The position numbers were made by a program, and so were the translations under genes. This document shows, one piece after another, positions 36,100 through 45,016 of a stretch of 64,000 bases of DNA; positions within the stretch are counted from its first letter, which is position 1; every line of letters starts with the position of its first letter. Location of the stretch: NCBI RefSeq assembly GCF_003945765.1, contig NZ_CP027712.1, forward strand, positions 2,666,001-2,730,000, given 5' to 3'. Under the pieces are notes generated by a model that was not told where the DNA came from, ran no database searches, and saw only the letters and a program-made list of their open reading frames with translations. The DNA comes from Pseudomonas chlororaphis subsp. chlororaphis. GTDB taxonomy: Bacteria; Pseudomonadota; Gammaproteobacteria; Pseudomonadales; Pseudomonadaceae.

Positions 36100-37065
36100 T
36101 TAAAGCTGGAGAAACTTTCCAAACTTGTCGATATCAATGTTGCCGCCGGTAATGATGATGCCGACACGTTGACCTTGAAGTTCATTCCTTAACTTTCTTG
36201 CGGCGGCAAGCCCCAGGCATCCGGTGGGTTCAACCACAGTTTTCATGCGCTGGGCAAAGAACTTCATTGCACAAATAAGCTCTTCGTCGGTAACGGTTAC
36301 AATTCGGTCAACGCCATTCAGGATTATTGGGAAAGTGTAATTTCCAAGGTGCTGGGTTTGCGCCCCATCAGCGATGGTGTCGGGGGTGTCGATGTGAACA
36401 ATCGCACCTGAATTGAACGATTGTTGGCCGTCATTACCGGCTTCAGGCTCGACCCCGATCAAGGTACAGCCGGGTGACAGCGCGCGTGTGGCAAGGGTTG
36501 TTCCAGAGAGCATTCCTCCACCCCCCAGGCCCACAAACAACGTATCCAGTTGGCCCACGCTTTCGAACAGTTCCTTGGCGGCGGTTCCCTGGCCGCAAAG
36601 CACGTCCGGATGATCGTAGGAGGGGATCAACGTCATACCGTGCCTGGCGGCCAGGGCTTTGCCGATGGCCTCGCGGTCTTCGGTGTAACGGTCATAGAAG
36701 ACCACCTCGGCGCCATAGCCTTTGGTCGCCGCGACCTTGGCGGCAGGCGCATCAGTGGGCATGACAATAGTGGCCGGAATTTTCAACAGGGATGCTGCTA
36801 ATGCGATGCCTTGCGCGTGATTTCCAGAGGAGAACGCCACAACACCGCCTCGGCGTTGCGCTTCGCTGAATTTCGCGAGGGAGTTGTATGCCCCCCTGAA
36901 TTTGAAAGAGCCGGTACGTTGGTAGTTTTCACATTTGAAAAAAACCTTGGCACCGATTTCATCATCGATCGTGCGCGAGGTCAGGACTGGCGTAGCGTTT
37001 GCTACTCCCTCAAGTCGCGTCGAGGCATCGACTACATCTTGATAAGTGGGCAGAGTGATTTGCAT
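36100..37065 (-). CDS. PLP ammonia-lyase (threo-3-hydroxyaspartate / serine-threonine dehydratase type)
   Basis: 321-aa fold-type II PLP enzyme with Lys 55 in TGSFKFRGAYN, the ring-nitrogen and phosphate loops SSGNHAQG and GLGGGGMLSG, and no C-terminal ACT regulatory domain. Length and text fit the threo-3-hydroxyaspartate ammonia-lyase/serine racemase branch (compare BhcB, EutB) rather than biosynthetic IlvA (about 504 aa). It would yield oxaloacetate plus ammonia through iminosuccinate. Downstream on the strand are a dicarboxylate carrier and RidA. Upstream is a truncated ornithine-cyclodeaminase-family remnant, matching the EutB-EutC and BhcB-BhcD pairings. The exact substrate is inference. 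Confidence 0.85.
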   Translation of the reverse strand: MQITLPTYQDVVDASTRLEGVANATPVLTSRTIDDEIGAKVFFKCENYQRTGSFKFRGAYNSLAKFSEAQRRGGVVAFSSGNHAQGIALAASLLKIPATIVMPTDAPAAKVAATKGYGAEVVFYDRYTEDREAIGKALAARHGMTLIPSYDHPDVLCGQGTAAKELFESVGQLDTLFVGLGGGGMLSGTTLATRALSPGCTLIGVEPEAGNDGQQSFNSGAIVHIDTPDTIADGAQTQHLGNYTFPIILNGVDRIVTVTDEELICAMKFFAQRMKTVVEPTGCLGLAAARKLRNELQGQRVGIIITGGNIDIDKFGKFLQL

Positions 37066-37085
37066 AACAAAATGTCCTCAAAGAA

Positions 37086-37270
37086 TTACCACGGCCAAGA
37101 AATATCATGGCCAATACCTTCGATATTGGCTTGCTTGAACAGCAATTGAGCACCTGTCAGGTCTTGTAGCGCTAACCCCGTCATAACGAAAAGAGTGATG
37201 TCGTTCGCCCTGCGGATGAGTTCGACTTGCCCGTCAGCAGGTCACCCATTTCCGCTTGCGTGGCTGGCAC
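37086..37270 (-). pseudogene. C-terminal remnant of an ornithine cyclodeaminase/mu-crystallin family gene
   Basis: On the minus strand, VPATQAEMGDLLTGKS is followed after a frame change near 37210 by RANDITLFVMTGLALQDLTG, then AQLLFKQANIEGIGHDISWPW and a stop. This matches the end of ornithine-cyclodeaminase-family reductases (EMGDLLTG, DITLFxSxGLAxQD, GIG). About 260 N-terminal residues are absent and the remaining frame is broken. It lies directly upstream of the PLP lyase in the same orientation, so the intact ancestor was probably its operon partner (as EutC with EutB, BhcD with BhcB). Confidence 0.78.
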
Positions 37271-37363
37271 TCTAAAGGGTTAAGACAAATTATCCAGCTT
37301 TGGACTATTTGTAAAGTTCTGCTGCAAACCGTCTGTCATCGCGACAGCTCCGTCCAGGCACCA

Positions 37364-37672
37364 TCAGCCGCAGAGCGTTCCGCTGAACACCCGCTCCACC
37401 ACACCGGCCAGCCGCACCTTACCCTGGCCGTCCCAGCTGACGGTGACCGGGCGGGTGCGCCTCGATCCGCGGACCGAGTGTGGCCACATCGATGGCTTGC
37501 ACATCCTCGACGAAGAATGTGCAGTGCGGGTTGCCCATGCTGCACGCCGCCGGCTCGCCGGGCAGGGGGCAGGGCCAGGCTGTCGAGGGCCTTCGCCAGC
37601 GGAATGTCCTGCCAGGCAAATTGCGCCACGCCCATCTCCACCGCTACCGACTGATCGTTCAGGCGCCAGGGG
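37364..37672 (-). pseudogene. Broken diaminopimelate epimerase-like (dapF) fragment
   Basis: Three minus-strand pieces in different frames read as Dap[21 protein letters not shown] with [12 protein letters not shown]; then [20 protein letters not shown] with [20 protein letters not shown]; then [20 protein letters not shown] with RVFSGTLCG and a stop. Two shifts and an internal deletion (between the IEAHP and RPVTV parts, including the second catalytic Cys region) plus a missing N-terminus make it nonfunctional. The catalytic-type Cys in SMGNPHC context remains. A functional dapF is expected elsewhere, so this is a decayed paralogue or horizontally acquired relic. Confidence 0.82.
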
Positions 37673-37895
37673 TTATTTCGTCAGGCTGCGGGCAGTGGGA
37701 TGAAAAAAAGCCGCAGCGTGATTAGCGGTAAATAAAGTTCGTCAATCGAGCCCCGGGGCTTGCCTGAATCCCCGGGTTTTCCGGCAAACTGCCGGGCAAC
37801 CCGGAACAACTCTGGATCGTCCATCGTCTGGGCGGACATAGGACAAACTCACCGAATGGCAAGGTCAATAAGTCAATAAATGGCAAGGTCACTGA

Positions 37896-39569
37896 ATGGA
37901 TAGTTACGCCCCGCGCAACTGGCAACCCCACGAAAAGCCCAGCTTGCCCGGCTCCCCCTCGACGCCGCTGCACCCCACGCACAAGCGCCTGGCCTATGCC
38001 CTGGTCGGTCTGCTGGTGGCGATCACCGGCGGCCTCGGCAACTCGCTGGTGATCGCCAACCTGCCGTACCTGCAAGGCGCCCTGGGCGCGACCACCGCGG
38101 AAATGGCCTGGCTGCCGGCCGCCTACGTGATGACCAACGTGTCGATGAACCTGCTGCTGGTGAAGTTTCGCCAGCAGTTCGGCCTGCGCGCCTTTACCGA
38201 AGTGTTCCTGGTGCTCTATGCGCTGGTGACCTTCGGCCACCTGTTCGTCAACGACCTGAGTTCGGCCATCGCCGTGCGCGCGGCCCACGGCATGGTCGGC
38301 GCGGCCCTGAGTTCCCTGGGCCTGTACTACATGGTCCAGGCGTTCCCGGCCAAGTGGCGGATGAAAGCCCTGGTGCTCGGATTGGGTGCCTCGCAACTGG
38401 CCTTGCCCCTGGCCCGGCTGTTTTCCGAAGACTTGCTGCAGATCGCCGAATGGCGCGGCCTGTACCTGTTCGAACTGGGGCTGGCGCTGGCGTCCCTGGG
38501 CTGCGTGTTCCTGCTCAAGCTGCCGCCCGGCGACCGTTTCCGCACCTTCGAAAAGCTCGACTTCCTGACCTTCGCCATCCTCGCCAGCGGCGTCGCGCTG
38601 CTCTGCGCCGTGCTGTCCCTGGGGCGCATCGACTGGTGGCTGGAGGCGCCGTGGATCGGTTACGCCTCGGCCGGCTCCATCGTGCTGATTCTCGCCGGCC
38701 TGGCCATCGAACATAACCGCAGCAACCCGATGCTGATGACCCGCTGGCTGGGCAGCGGGGCGATGATCCGCCTGGCCCTGGCGGTGATCCTGATCCGCAT
38801 GGTGCTGTCCGAGCAGTCCACCGGCGCCGTGGGTTTTCTCCAGGCGCTGAACATGAGCAGCCAGCAGATGCGCCTGCTGTATGGCGTGATGCTGCTGGGC
38901 AGCATCGCGGGCCTGGCCACCAGCGCCCTGACCATCAACCCGGCGCACCTGTTGATGCCGCTGATCATCTCCCTGGCGCTGATGGCCGTGGGCTCGGTGA
39001 TGGACAGCTTCTCCAGTAACCTCACGCGCCCGGCCAACATGTATGTCAGCCAGTTCCTGCTGGCCTTCGGCGGCACCTTCTTTCTCGGCCCGACCATGGT
39101 CCTGGGCACGCGCAACGTGCTGACCAACCCGCGCAACCTGGTGAGCTTCTCGGTGCTGTTCGGCATCTGCCAGAACCTCGGCGGGCTGATCGGCTCGGCG
39201 CTGCTGGGGACCTTCCAGATCGTGCGCGAGAAATACCATTCCAGCCATATCGTCGAGCAACTGGTGCTGATGGACCCGCGGGTGCTGGGCCGGGTGCAGA
39301 GCGGCGGGGCGGCCGTCGGCCGGGTGATCGCCGACCCACAGGCCCGTGAGCTGCAAGGCATCCGCAGCCTGGCCAGCGCCGCCACCCGCGAAGCCAACGT
39401 GCTGGCCTACAACGATGTGTTCATGCTGATCGCGGTGATCGCCGTGCTGACCATGATCTGGATCTTCATTCGCAGCCTGTGGCTGATGAGCACGACCAAG
39501 GCGGTCGCGCCAGCAACTGCAACCCCAGCCCCGACTCCCGTCCAACCCAGCGGTGCCATTTCTTCATGA
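37896..39569 (+). CDS. MFS efflux transporter (EmrB-like, DHA2)
   Basis: 557-aa inner-membrane MFS protein with about 14 predicted helices (length and layout of the drug:H+ antiporter-2 family). After a 30-residue Pro-rich cytoplasmic N-terminus come GLLVAITGGLGNSLVIANLP and the helix 2-3 loop around WLPAAYVMTN. A long loop near 460-510 separates the last two helices, as in EmrB proteins of this kind. The stop overlaps the next start (ATGA), so it is co-translated with an HlyD-family adaptor. No outer-membrane partner gene is nearby; a general TolC/OprM-type channel may serve. Confidence 0.85.
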   Translation: MDSYAPRNWQPHEKPSLPGSPSTPLHPTHKRLAYALVGLLVAITGGLGNSLVIANLPYLQGALGATTAEMAWLPAAYVMTNVSMNLLLVKFRQQFGLRAFTEVFLVLYALVTFGHLFVNDLSSAIAVRAAHGMVGAALSSLGLYYMVQAFPAKWRMKALVLGLGASQLALPLARLFSEDLLQIAEWRGLYLFELGLALASLGCVFLLKLPPGDRFRTFEKLDFLTFAILASGVALLCAVLSLGRIDWWLEAPWIGYASAGSIVLILAGLAIEHNRSNPMLMTRWLGSGAMIRLALAVILIRMVLSEQSTGAVGFLQALNMSSQQMRLLYGVMLLGSIAGLATSALTINPAHLLMPLIISLALMAVGSVMDSFSSNLTRPANMYVSQFLLAFGGTFFLGPTMVLGTRNVLTNPRNLVSFSVLFGICQNLGGLIGSALLGTFQIVREKYHSSHIVEQLVLMDPRVLGRVQSGGAAVGRVIADPQARELQGIRSLASAATREANVLAYNDVFMLIAVIAVLTMIWIFIRSLWLMSTTKAVAPATATPAPTPVQPSGAISS

Positions 39570-40711
39570 CCGAACCGACCATCACCACCACCAACGCCAT
39601 AGCCTCGACCCCGGAAGGCAGCACGCCGCCGTCGATGCCGATCACCGAGCCGCGTTCGCTGCGGGTGCGGATCATCTCGTCCCTGGGGTTCGCCGCGATC
39701 GCCATCACCGGCGTATTGATCGTGCTCTATGCCTGGCAGCTGCCGCCGTTCAGCAGCCCCATCGAAAGCACTGAGAACGCCCTGGTGCGCGGCCAGGTGA
39801 CGATCATCGGGCCGCAGCTCAGCGGCTATGTGTTCGAGGTGCCGGTGCAGGACTTCCAGTTCGTCAAGGCCGGCGACCTGCTGGTGCGCCTCGACGACCG
39901 CATCTACAAGCAGCGCCTGGAGCAGTCCCTGGCCCAGCTGGCGGCGCAGAAGGCGGCGCTGGCCAATGTGGTGCAGCAACGCAACAGCGCCGAAGCCACC
40001 ATCAAGCTGCGCCAGGCGGCGCTGGCCGACAGCCAGGCCCAGGCGCGCAAGAGCGCCGCCGACCTACGGCGTAACCAGGAACTGATCGCCGACGGTTCGG
40101 TGTCCCAGCGGGACCTCGACGTGACCCGCGCCGCCAACGCCCAGACCCTCGCCGCGGTGGCCCAGGCCCAGGCGCAGCTGGACATCGCCCGCCAGGACCT
40201 GCAGACGGTGATCGTCAATCGCGGTTCGCTGGAGGCCGCGGTGGCCAATGCCGAGGCGGCGGTGCAACTGGCGCGGATCGACCTGTCCAACACCCGGGTC
40301 ACCGCGCCGCGCGACGGCCAGCTGGGGCAGATCGGCGTGCGCCTGGGGGCCTACGTCAATTCCGGGGCGCAACTGATGGCGCTGGTGCCGAACCAGCTCT
40401 GGGTGATCGCCAACATGAAGGAGACCCAGATGGACAACATCCGCGTTGGCCAGCCCGCAAGCTTCACCGTCGATGCGCTCGACCACCGCAAATTCCACGG
40501 CCATGTGCAGCGCATTTCGCCGGCCACCGGCTCGGAGTTCGCCTTGTTGCAGGCCGATAACGCCACCGGCAACTTCGTCAAGATCGCCCAGCGGATACCG
40601 GTGCGCATCACCGTCGACCCCGACCAGGCAGAAAGCGAACGCCTGCGTCCGGGGATGTCGGTGGTGGTGAGTATCGATACGGCCGCGGAGGGCGACGCCC
40701 AGGTCGAATGA
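39566..40711 (+). CDS. HlyD-family membrane fusion protein (EmrA-like)
   Basis: 381-aa adaptor. A cytoplasmic Thr/Pro-rich N-terminus (about 40 aa), one transmembrane segment (about 40-65), then biotinyl-lipoyl-like halves around VRGQVTIIGPQLSGYVFEVP and VTAPRDGQLGQIG enclose a coiled-coil hairpin (about 110-240, rich in Ala, Gln and Leu). The distal beta-barrel holds LWVIANMKETQMDNIRVGQP. Together with the MFS partner it forms a two-component exporter for unidentified toxic compounds or metabolites. Confidence 0.9.
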   Translation: MTEPTITTTNAIASTPEGSTPPSMPITEPRSLRVRIISSLGFAAIAITGVLIVLYAWQLPPFSSPIESTENALVRGQVTIIGPQLSGYVFEVPVQDFQFVKAGDLLVRLDDRIYKQRLEQSLAQLAAQKAALANVVQQRNSAEATIKLRQAALADSQAQARKSAADLRRNQELIADGSVSQRDLDVTRAANAQTLAAVAQAQAQLDIARQDLQTVIVNRGSLEAAVANAEAAVQLARIDLSNTRVTAPRDGQLGQIGVRLGAYVNSGAQLMALVPNQLWVIANMKETQMDNIRVGQPASFTVDALDHRKFHGHVQRISPATGSEFALLQADNATGNFVKIAQRIPVRITVDPDQAESERLRPGMSVVVSIDTAAEGDAQVE

Positions 40712-40723
40712 CCCGACGCTTGT

Positions 40724-40861
40724 GTAGCCGCTGCCGAGCCCCAGCGAGGCTGCGATCGTCTGCGAAGCAGACGCCAAACCAGGAACCGCGCACAGTCAGT
40801 TACACCACGCCGCCAGGTCTACGGGGCTGCGCCCCGATCGCAGCCTGCGGCAGCGGCTACA
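40724..40861. repeat. REPIN (GTAGCCGCTGCCGAGC family)
   Basis: GTAGCCGCTGCCGAGCCCCA faces CAGCCTGCGGCAGCGGCTAC; the interval contains the internal inverted arms. It lies between the exporter operon and copD. Confidence 0.83.
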
Positions 40862-40865
40862 GGGC

Positions 40866-41726
40866 TTAAGCGGTGAGAGGCGGCAGGGTGCCGAGCAGCG
40901 ACACGGCCGTCACCGCGGCGATGCCCAGCAGCCATTCCAGCAGCACGCTGCGGCGCAGGGCGCCCAGGCGCTGCTGGCAGTCCTCGATCCGCAGGCGGTT
41001 GAACAGGGCCAGGGCGAACATGCCGAGCACCAGCAGCACCTTGATCAGCAGGATCAGGGCAAAGCCGGACAGCAGCGGCGTCGGCCACAGCTGGCCGGTC
41101 AGCACTCGTACATTGATCAGACCCGTGACCAGCAACCCACCTACCAGCCCGTAACCCACGCCGCTGAAACGCCGCAACAGCGGGCCCAGCGGCAGGCCGT
41201 CGGGCTGGCGCAGAATCATCAGCAGTACCAGCAAACCGCCCAGCCACAGGCTGACGCAGCCCAGGTGGACGATCTGGTTGAGGATCAGCAACTGGCCGCT
41301 GAGGCCGTCGAGCATGGCGCCGTGGCCCACGGGGGCGAGGGTGGCCAGCAGCAGGGCGGCGAGGACCAGTCGTAGCGCCAGCCGCTCACCCAGGCGGGTC
41401 AGCAGCAAAACCAGCAGCGCGCCATTGAGCAGCAGATGCCAGCTCCATACCTGGCCGAAAAAAGTCTTGCCCAATACCAGTCGCAAGGTCGCCGGGTCCA
41501 GGGCCGCGGCGCCGCTGCCAGCCATGCTGGCGGTGATCAGCAGCAACCAGCAGATGCCCGTGGCCAGGGCCGTCCAGGCCAGCCCGCGGCCGAGTCGGGT
41601 CAGGCGGCGATCCAAAGCGGCAACGGGCTCGCGCCCCAACAGCAGGGGCCTGAACACCCAGGCCCCGAACAGCAGCAGGACGGCCGCGAAATGCACAAAG
41701 CGGCAGAGCACCAACAGGGTCGACAT
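40866..41726 (-). CDS. copD: Copper resistance membrane protein CopD
   Basis: 286-aa inner-membrane protein with about eight helices. CopD family text: LCRFVHFAAVLLLFGAWVFR at the start (His in helix 1) and HLGCVSLWLGGLLVLLMILR in the middle, both typical. It is thought to import copper passed on by CopC. It follows copC by 3 bp, so the two are co-translated. Confidence 0.9.
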   Translation of the reverse strand: MSTLLVLCRFVHFAAVLLLFGAWVFRPLLLGREPVAALDRRLTRLGRGLAWTALATGICWLLLITASMAGSGAAALDPATLRLVLGKTFFGQVWSWHLLLNGALLVLLLTRLGERLALRLVLAALLLATLAPVGHGAMLDGLSGQLLILNQIVHLGCVSLWLGGLLVLLMILRQPDGLPLGPLLRRFSGVGYGLVGGLLVTGLINVRVLTGQLWPTPLLSGFALILLIKVLLVLGMFALALFNRLRIEDCQQRLGALRRSVLLEWLLGIAAVTAVSLLGTLPPLTA

Positions 41727-41729
41727 CGG

Positions 41730-42092
41730 TTACTGGCCGACCTTGAAGCTGTAGCTGCCTTCGCTAGTGTGGGTATCCACCGACACCGCGTGCCACTCGA
41801 CCTTGTAGGCGCCCGCCGCCAGCGGTGCCGCCGGGGTCACGACCAGGGTCTTCTTGTCCGCGCCTTCGGTGGCCAGGGCCTTGACGGCGACCGCCGCGCC
41901 ATCCTTGCTCAGGCTGACTTTAGTGAAGGCCGCCTCGACGCCTTCGGAGAACACCAGGCGCAACTCGCTCGGTGCGCTCACCGTGCTGTCGGCGGCCGGG
42001 ACCTGGCTTTGCAGGTGGGCGTGGGCGAAGGCCGAGGAAGCGGCAACGAGAGAGGCCAGCAGGGCGCTGGTGGTCAGCAGTTTTTTCAACAT
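41730..42092 (-). CDS. copC: Periplasmic copper-binding protein CopC
   Basis: 120-aa protein: a signal peptide cleaved after about residue 23 (SSAFA|HAHLQ) leaves an N-terminal His that binds Cu(II) with the later Asp and His of VDTHTSEGSYSFKV. The seven-strand cupredoxin-like fold is supported by LRLVFSEGVEAAFTKV. Met-rich Cu(I) sites are absent, so this is the Cu(II)-only type. Operon with copD. Confidence 0.92.
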   Translation of the reverse strand: MLKKLLTTSALLASLVAASSAFAHAHLQSQVPAADSTVSAPSELRLVFSEGVEAAFTKVSLSKDGAAVAVKALATEGADKKTLVVTPAAPLAAGAYKVEWHAVSVDTHTSEGSYSFKVGQ

Positions 42093-42185
42093 GGGAAATA
42101 CCTGTTCAATGAGTGTCGGGTAGTCGCTGCGCCGATGAGTATAAGGACCGCGGCCGGGTCGCTGGATGAAACATCGGCGCGCTGT

Positions 42186-42626
42186 TCAAGCGCTTTTCAG
42201 GCGCATATGGATGATCGGGAACGGCCGTCCCTGGCCGTCGGTTGCCGAACGGCCGATGTCTTCGAAACCGTAGTGCCGATAAAAACCATGGGCCTGGGGG
42301 TTCTGCTCGTTGACGTCGACGCTGAGCCGCGGATGCCGGCTGCGCACATGGTCGAGCAGTTGCCGGCCGACGCCCTGGCCACGGCGGGCCGGTTCGATAA
42401 ACAGCATTTCCACCTTGTCGCCGGCGGTAGCGATAAAGCCGGCCGGGGTGCCGTCGGCATCCTCCAGCAACCAGGCTTCGAGGGCTGGCAGGTAGGTGTC
42501 GCGCACCAGGGGGTAGAGCAGCTGGATGTCGTCTTCGGCGATAAAGTCGTGGGTGGCCCGTACCGAGCGTTCCCACAGGGCGGCGAGCTGCGGATCGTCC
42601 GTGGCCCGGCGTTTGCGAATGTTCAT
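42186..42626 (-). CDS. GNAT-family N-acetyltransferase
   Basis: 146-aa acetyltransferase. The acetyl-CoA loop ARRGQGVGRQLLDHV, the strand-4 bulge VEMLFIEP and VNEQNPQAHGFYRHYGFEDI near the C-terminus are the GNAT motifs A and B. GGAG lies eight bases before this ATG; the longer frame upstream is not conserved. The overall sequence is close to YjaB-type acetyltransferases. Substrate unknown. Confidence 0.85.
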   Translation of the reverse strand: MNIRKRRATDDPQLAALWERSVRATHDFIAEDDIQLLYPLVRDTYLPALEAWLLEDADGTPAGFIATAGDKVEMLFIEPARRGQGVGRQLLDHVRSRHPRLSVDVNEQNPQAHGFYRHYGFEDIGRSATDGQGRPFPIIHMRLKSA

Positions 42627-42865
42627 GGATAAGCTCCATAGCGGCGTTGCAGGATGGCCGAAACGCTTTGGGTTCGGCGGCGAAAGTCCTGCCTGCATGT
42701 CCGTGTCGCGAATCAACGCCTGGACGGAACACTTCAGGTGCCCGGGAATAAGGCGGGAGGGATCCTACCCAATCGGTTTTGCCGGGGAAAGCCGGGCGCA
42801 GGAAGTTTCGTTTTTGTACGAAGGCCGATGGTAGTCTTGCAGCAGACTGTTTTCAGGGAGCCCTT

Positions 42866-43486
42866 ATGGGCAATCACAAGATCGAGATCCGTCGCAGCAA
42901 CGTCGAAAAAATCCTCCTGGCGGCGGAAAAGGTGTTCGCCGAAAAAGGCTTCAGCGGCACGGCCATGGCCGATATCGCCGCCGAGGTGCAATTGCCGCGC
43001 TCCAACCTGCATTACTACTTCAGCACCAAGAGCGAGCTGTACAGCGCGGTGCTGCTGGAGCTGCTGGAGCTGTGGAAGCAGGATGCGCTGTGCTTCGAGA
43101 TGTTCGACGACCCGCGGGTGGTGCTCAGCAGTTATATCCGCGCCAAGATGAACCATTCGCGCAGCCGGCCCTATGGCTCGAAAGTCTGGGCCAATGAAAT
43201 CATCCACGGCGCGCCGACCCTGGGCGAGGCGCTGGACGCCAGCCTGTACGACTGGGCGAAGATGAAGGAAGCGAAGATCCGCCAGTGGGTCGAAGACCAG
43301 CGCATCCTGCCGGTGGAACCGTCGAGCCTGCTGTACATGATCTGGGCCTCGACCCAGCACTACGCTGACTTCGACCACCAGATCATGATCATCAACGAAC
43401 ACCAGCCGCTGTCGGACATGCAGTTCGAAAAGGCGGTGCAGACGGTGACCAGCGTGATCCTGCGCGGGATCGGGCTGGAGCCCTGA
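42866..43486 (+). CDS. TetR-family regulator (RutR-like)
   Basis: 206 aa. N-terminal TetR helix-turn-helix (ILLAAEKVFAEKGFSGTAMA through LPRSNLHYYFSTKSELY) and a RutR/YcdC-like C-terminal ligand domain (VWANEIIHGAPTL, MIWASTQHYADFD). GGGAG before the ATG. RutR-type regulators sense uracil or thymine. The next genes downstream are pyrimidine catabolism genes in the opposite direction, so it probably controls preT-preA and perhaps hydA and the permease. Confidence 0.85.
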   Translation: MGNHKIEIRRSNVEKILLAAEKVFAEKGFSGTAMADIAAEVQLPRSNLHYYFSTKSELYSAVLLELLELWKQDALCFEMFDDPRVVLSSYIRAKMNHSRSRPYGSKVWANEIIHGAPTLGEALDASLYDWAKMKEAKIRQWVEDQRILPVEPSSLLYMIWASTQHYADFDHQIMIINEHQPLSDMQFEKAVQTVTSVILRGIGLEP

Positions 43487-43513
43487 TACGGCAGCCCCCC
43501 TGAGCGTTCGCGT

Positions 43514-43660
43514 GTAGCCGCTGCCGAGCGCAGCGAGGCTGCGAACGGCAACGCAGTTGTCGCAAAACCTGAATTCGCGGTTTGTCAGATCTTGCGCGTT
43601 ATCCGGGTTGCGGCCGCTTCGCGCCCGATCGCAGCCTCGCTGCGCTCGGCAGCGGCTACA
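43514..43660. repeat. REPIN (GTAGCCGCTGCCGAGC family)
   Basis: GTAGCCGCTGCCGAGCGCAG faces GCTCGGCAGCGGCTACAG across an inner region; the arms AGCGCAGCGAGGCTGCGA and TCGCAGCCTCGCTGCGCT pair closely. Confidence 0.85.
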
Positions 43661-43677
43661 GGCAGGCGTCAACGTTT

Positions 43678-43709
43678 ACGTCCATCGCGAGCTTGCTCGC
43701 GATGGACGT
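43678..43709. terminator. Perfect 15-bp palindrome between convergent genes
   Basis: ACGTCCATCGCGAGC-TT-GCTCGCGATGGACGT. It is a very stable hairpin in the gap before the preA stop, directly after the REPIN. Either a terminator without T run or a distinct short palindromic repeat. Confidence 0.5.
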
Positions 43710-43741
43710 CAGTCCAGCTAATGCTATTTCCCCGGCGAACC

Positions 43742-45016
43742 TCACACCGCCTCGCGATACGGATTGCGCGGGTCGTGCTGCCAGTCGAGGAACGGCTTGC
43801 CGGTGTCCTGGGGCACCATCTCGATGCAGTCCTGCACCGGGCAGGTGATCTGGCACAGGTTGCAGCCCACGCATTCGGCGTCGATCACTTCATATTTATG
43901 CGTGCCGTCGGCCTGCTTGAGGCTGGCGATGGCCTGGTGCGAGGTATCTTCGCAGGCGATATGGCAGCGGCCGCAGCCGATGCAGGCGTCCTGGTCGATC
44001 CTGGCGATCACCTGGTAGTTGATATCCAGGTACTTCCAGTCGGTGGTGTTGCCCACCGCGCGCCCGGAGAAGTCCTGCAGGCTGTGATAACCCTGGCTGT
44101 CCATCCACCGCGACAGGCCGTCCTTCATCTCCTCGACAATGCGAAAGCCATGCAGCATCGCTGCCGTGCACACCTGCACCGCGCCGCAGCCCAGGGCGAC
44201 GAATTCCGCGGCGTCGCGCCAGGTGCCGATGCCGCCGATACCGCAGATCGGCAGGCCGCGGGTCTGCGGGTCACGGGCGATCTCGGCGACCATGTTCAGG
44301 GCAATCGGCTTGACCGCCGAACCGCAGTAGCCGCCGTGGGTGCTCTGGCTGCCGACCATCGGGTTGGCCACCATGCGCTCAAGATCGACGCTGGTGATCG
44401 AGTTGATGGTATTGATCAGCGACACCGCGTCGGCGCCGCCGCGATGGGCCGCGCGGGCGGCCATGCGGATATCGGTGATGTTCGGCGTCAGCTTGACGAT
44501 CACCGGCAGCGAGCAATAGGTCTTGCACCAGCGGGTGACCTGTTCCACGTACTCCGGCACCTGGCCGACCGCCGCGCCCATGCCGCGCTCCGGCATACCG
44601 TGGGGGCAGCCGAAGTTCAGTTCGATGCCGTCGGCGCCGGTGGCTTCCACCAGCGGCAGGATGTTTTTCCACGACTCTTCGATGCAGGGCACCATCAGCG
44701 ACACGATCAGCGCACGGTCCGGCCAGTCCTTCTTGACCTGGGTGATTTCCCTGAGGTTGATCTCCAGGGAGCGGTCGGTGATCAGTTCGATATTGTTGAT
44801 GCCCAGCACTTCGCGGTTGGCGCCGAAGTGCGCCGAGTAACGTGACGACACGTTGACCGCCGCCGGGTCCTCGCCCAGGGTTTTCCAGACCACGCCACCC
44901 CAGCCGGCCTCGAAGGCGCGGACCACGTTGTAGGCCTTGTCGGTCGGCGGCGCGGAGGCCAGCCAGAACGGGTTGGGGGCTTTGATACCGGCGAACACAA
45001 TCGACAGATCGGCCAT
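43742..45016 (-). CDS. preA: NAD-dependent dihydropyrimidine dehydrogenase subunit PreA
   Basis: 424-aa flavin (FMN) TIM-barrel of the dihydroorotate-dehydrogenase type (PNPFWLASAPPTD, ELNFGCPHGMPERGM with active-site Cys, GIGGIGTWRDAAEF) with a C-terminal ferredoxin domain containing two 4Fe-4S motifs (CIGCGRCHIAC and CVGCNLCQITC). With PreT it reduces uracil and thymine to dihydro forms. One-base junction with preT upstream, so co-translated. Confidence 0.95.
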   Translation of the reverse strand: MADLSIVFAGIKAPNPFWLASAPPTDKAYNVVRAFEAGWGGVVWKTLGEDPAAVNVSSRYSAHFGANREVLGINNIELITDRSLEINLREITQVKKDWPDRALIVSLMVPCIEESWKNILPLVEATGADGIELNFGCPHGMPERGMGAAVGQVPEYVEQVTRWCKTYCSLPVIVKLTPNITDIRMAARAAHRGGADAVSLINTINSITSVDLERMVANPMVGSQSTHGGYCGSAVKPIALNMVAEIARDPQTRGLPICGIGGIGTWRDAAEFVALGCGAVQVCTAAMLHGFRIVEEMKDGLSRWMDSQGYHSLQDFSGRAVGNTTDWKYLDINYQVIARIDQDACIGCGRCHIACEDTSHQAIASLKQADGTHKYEVIDAECVGCNLCQITCPVQDCIEMVPQDTGKPFLDWQHDPRNPYREAV

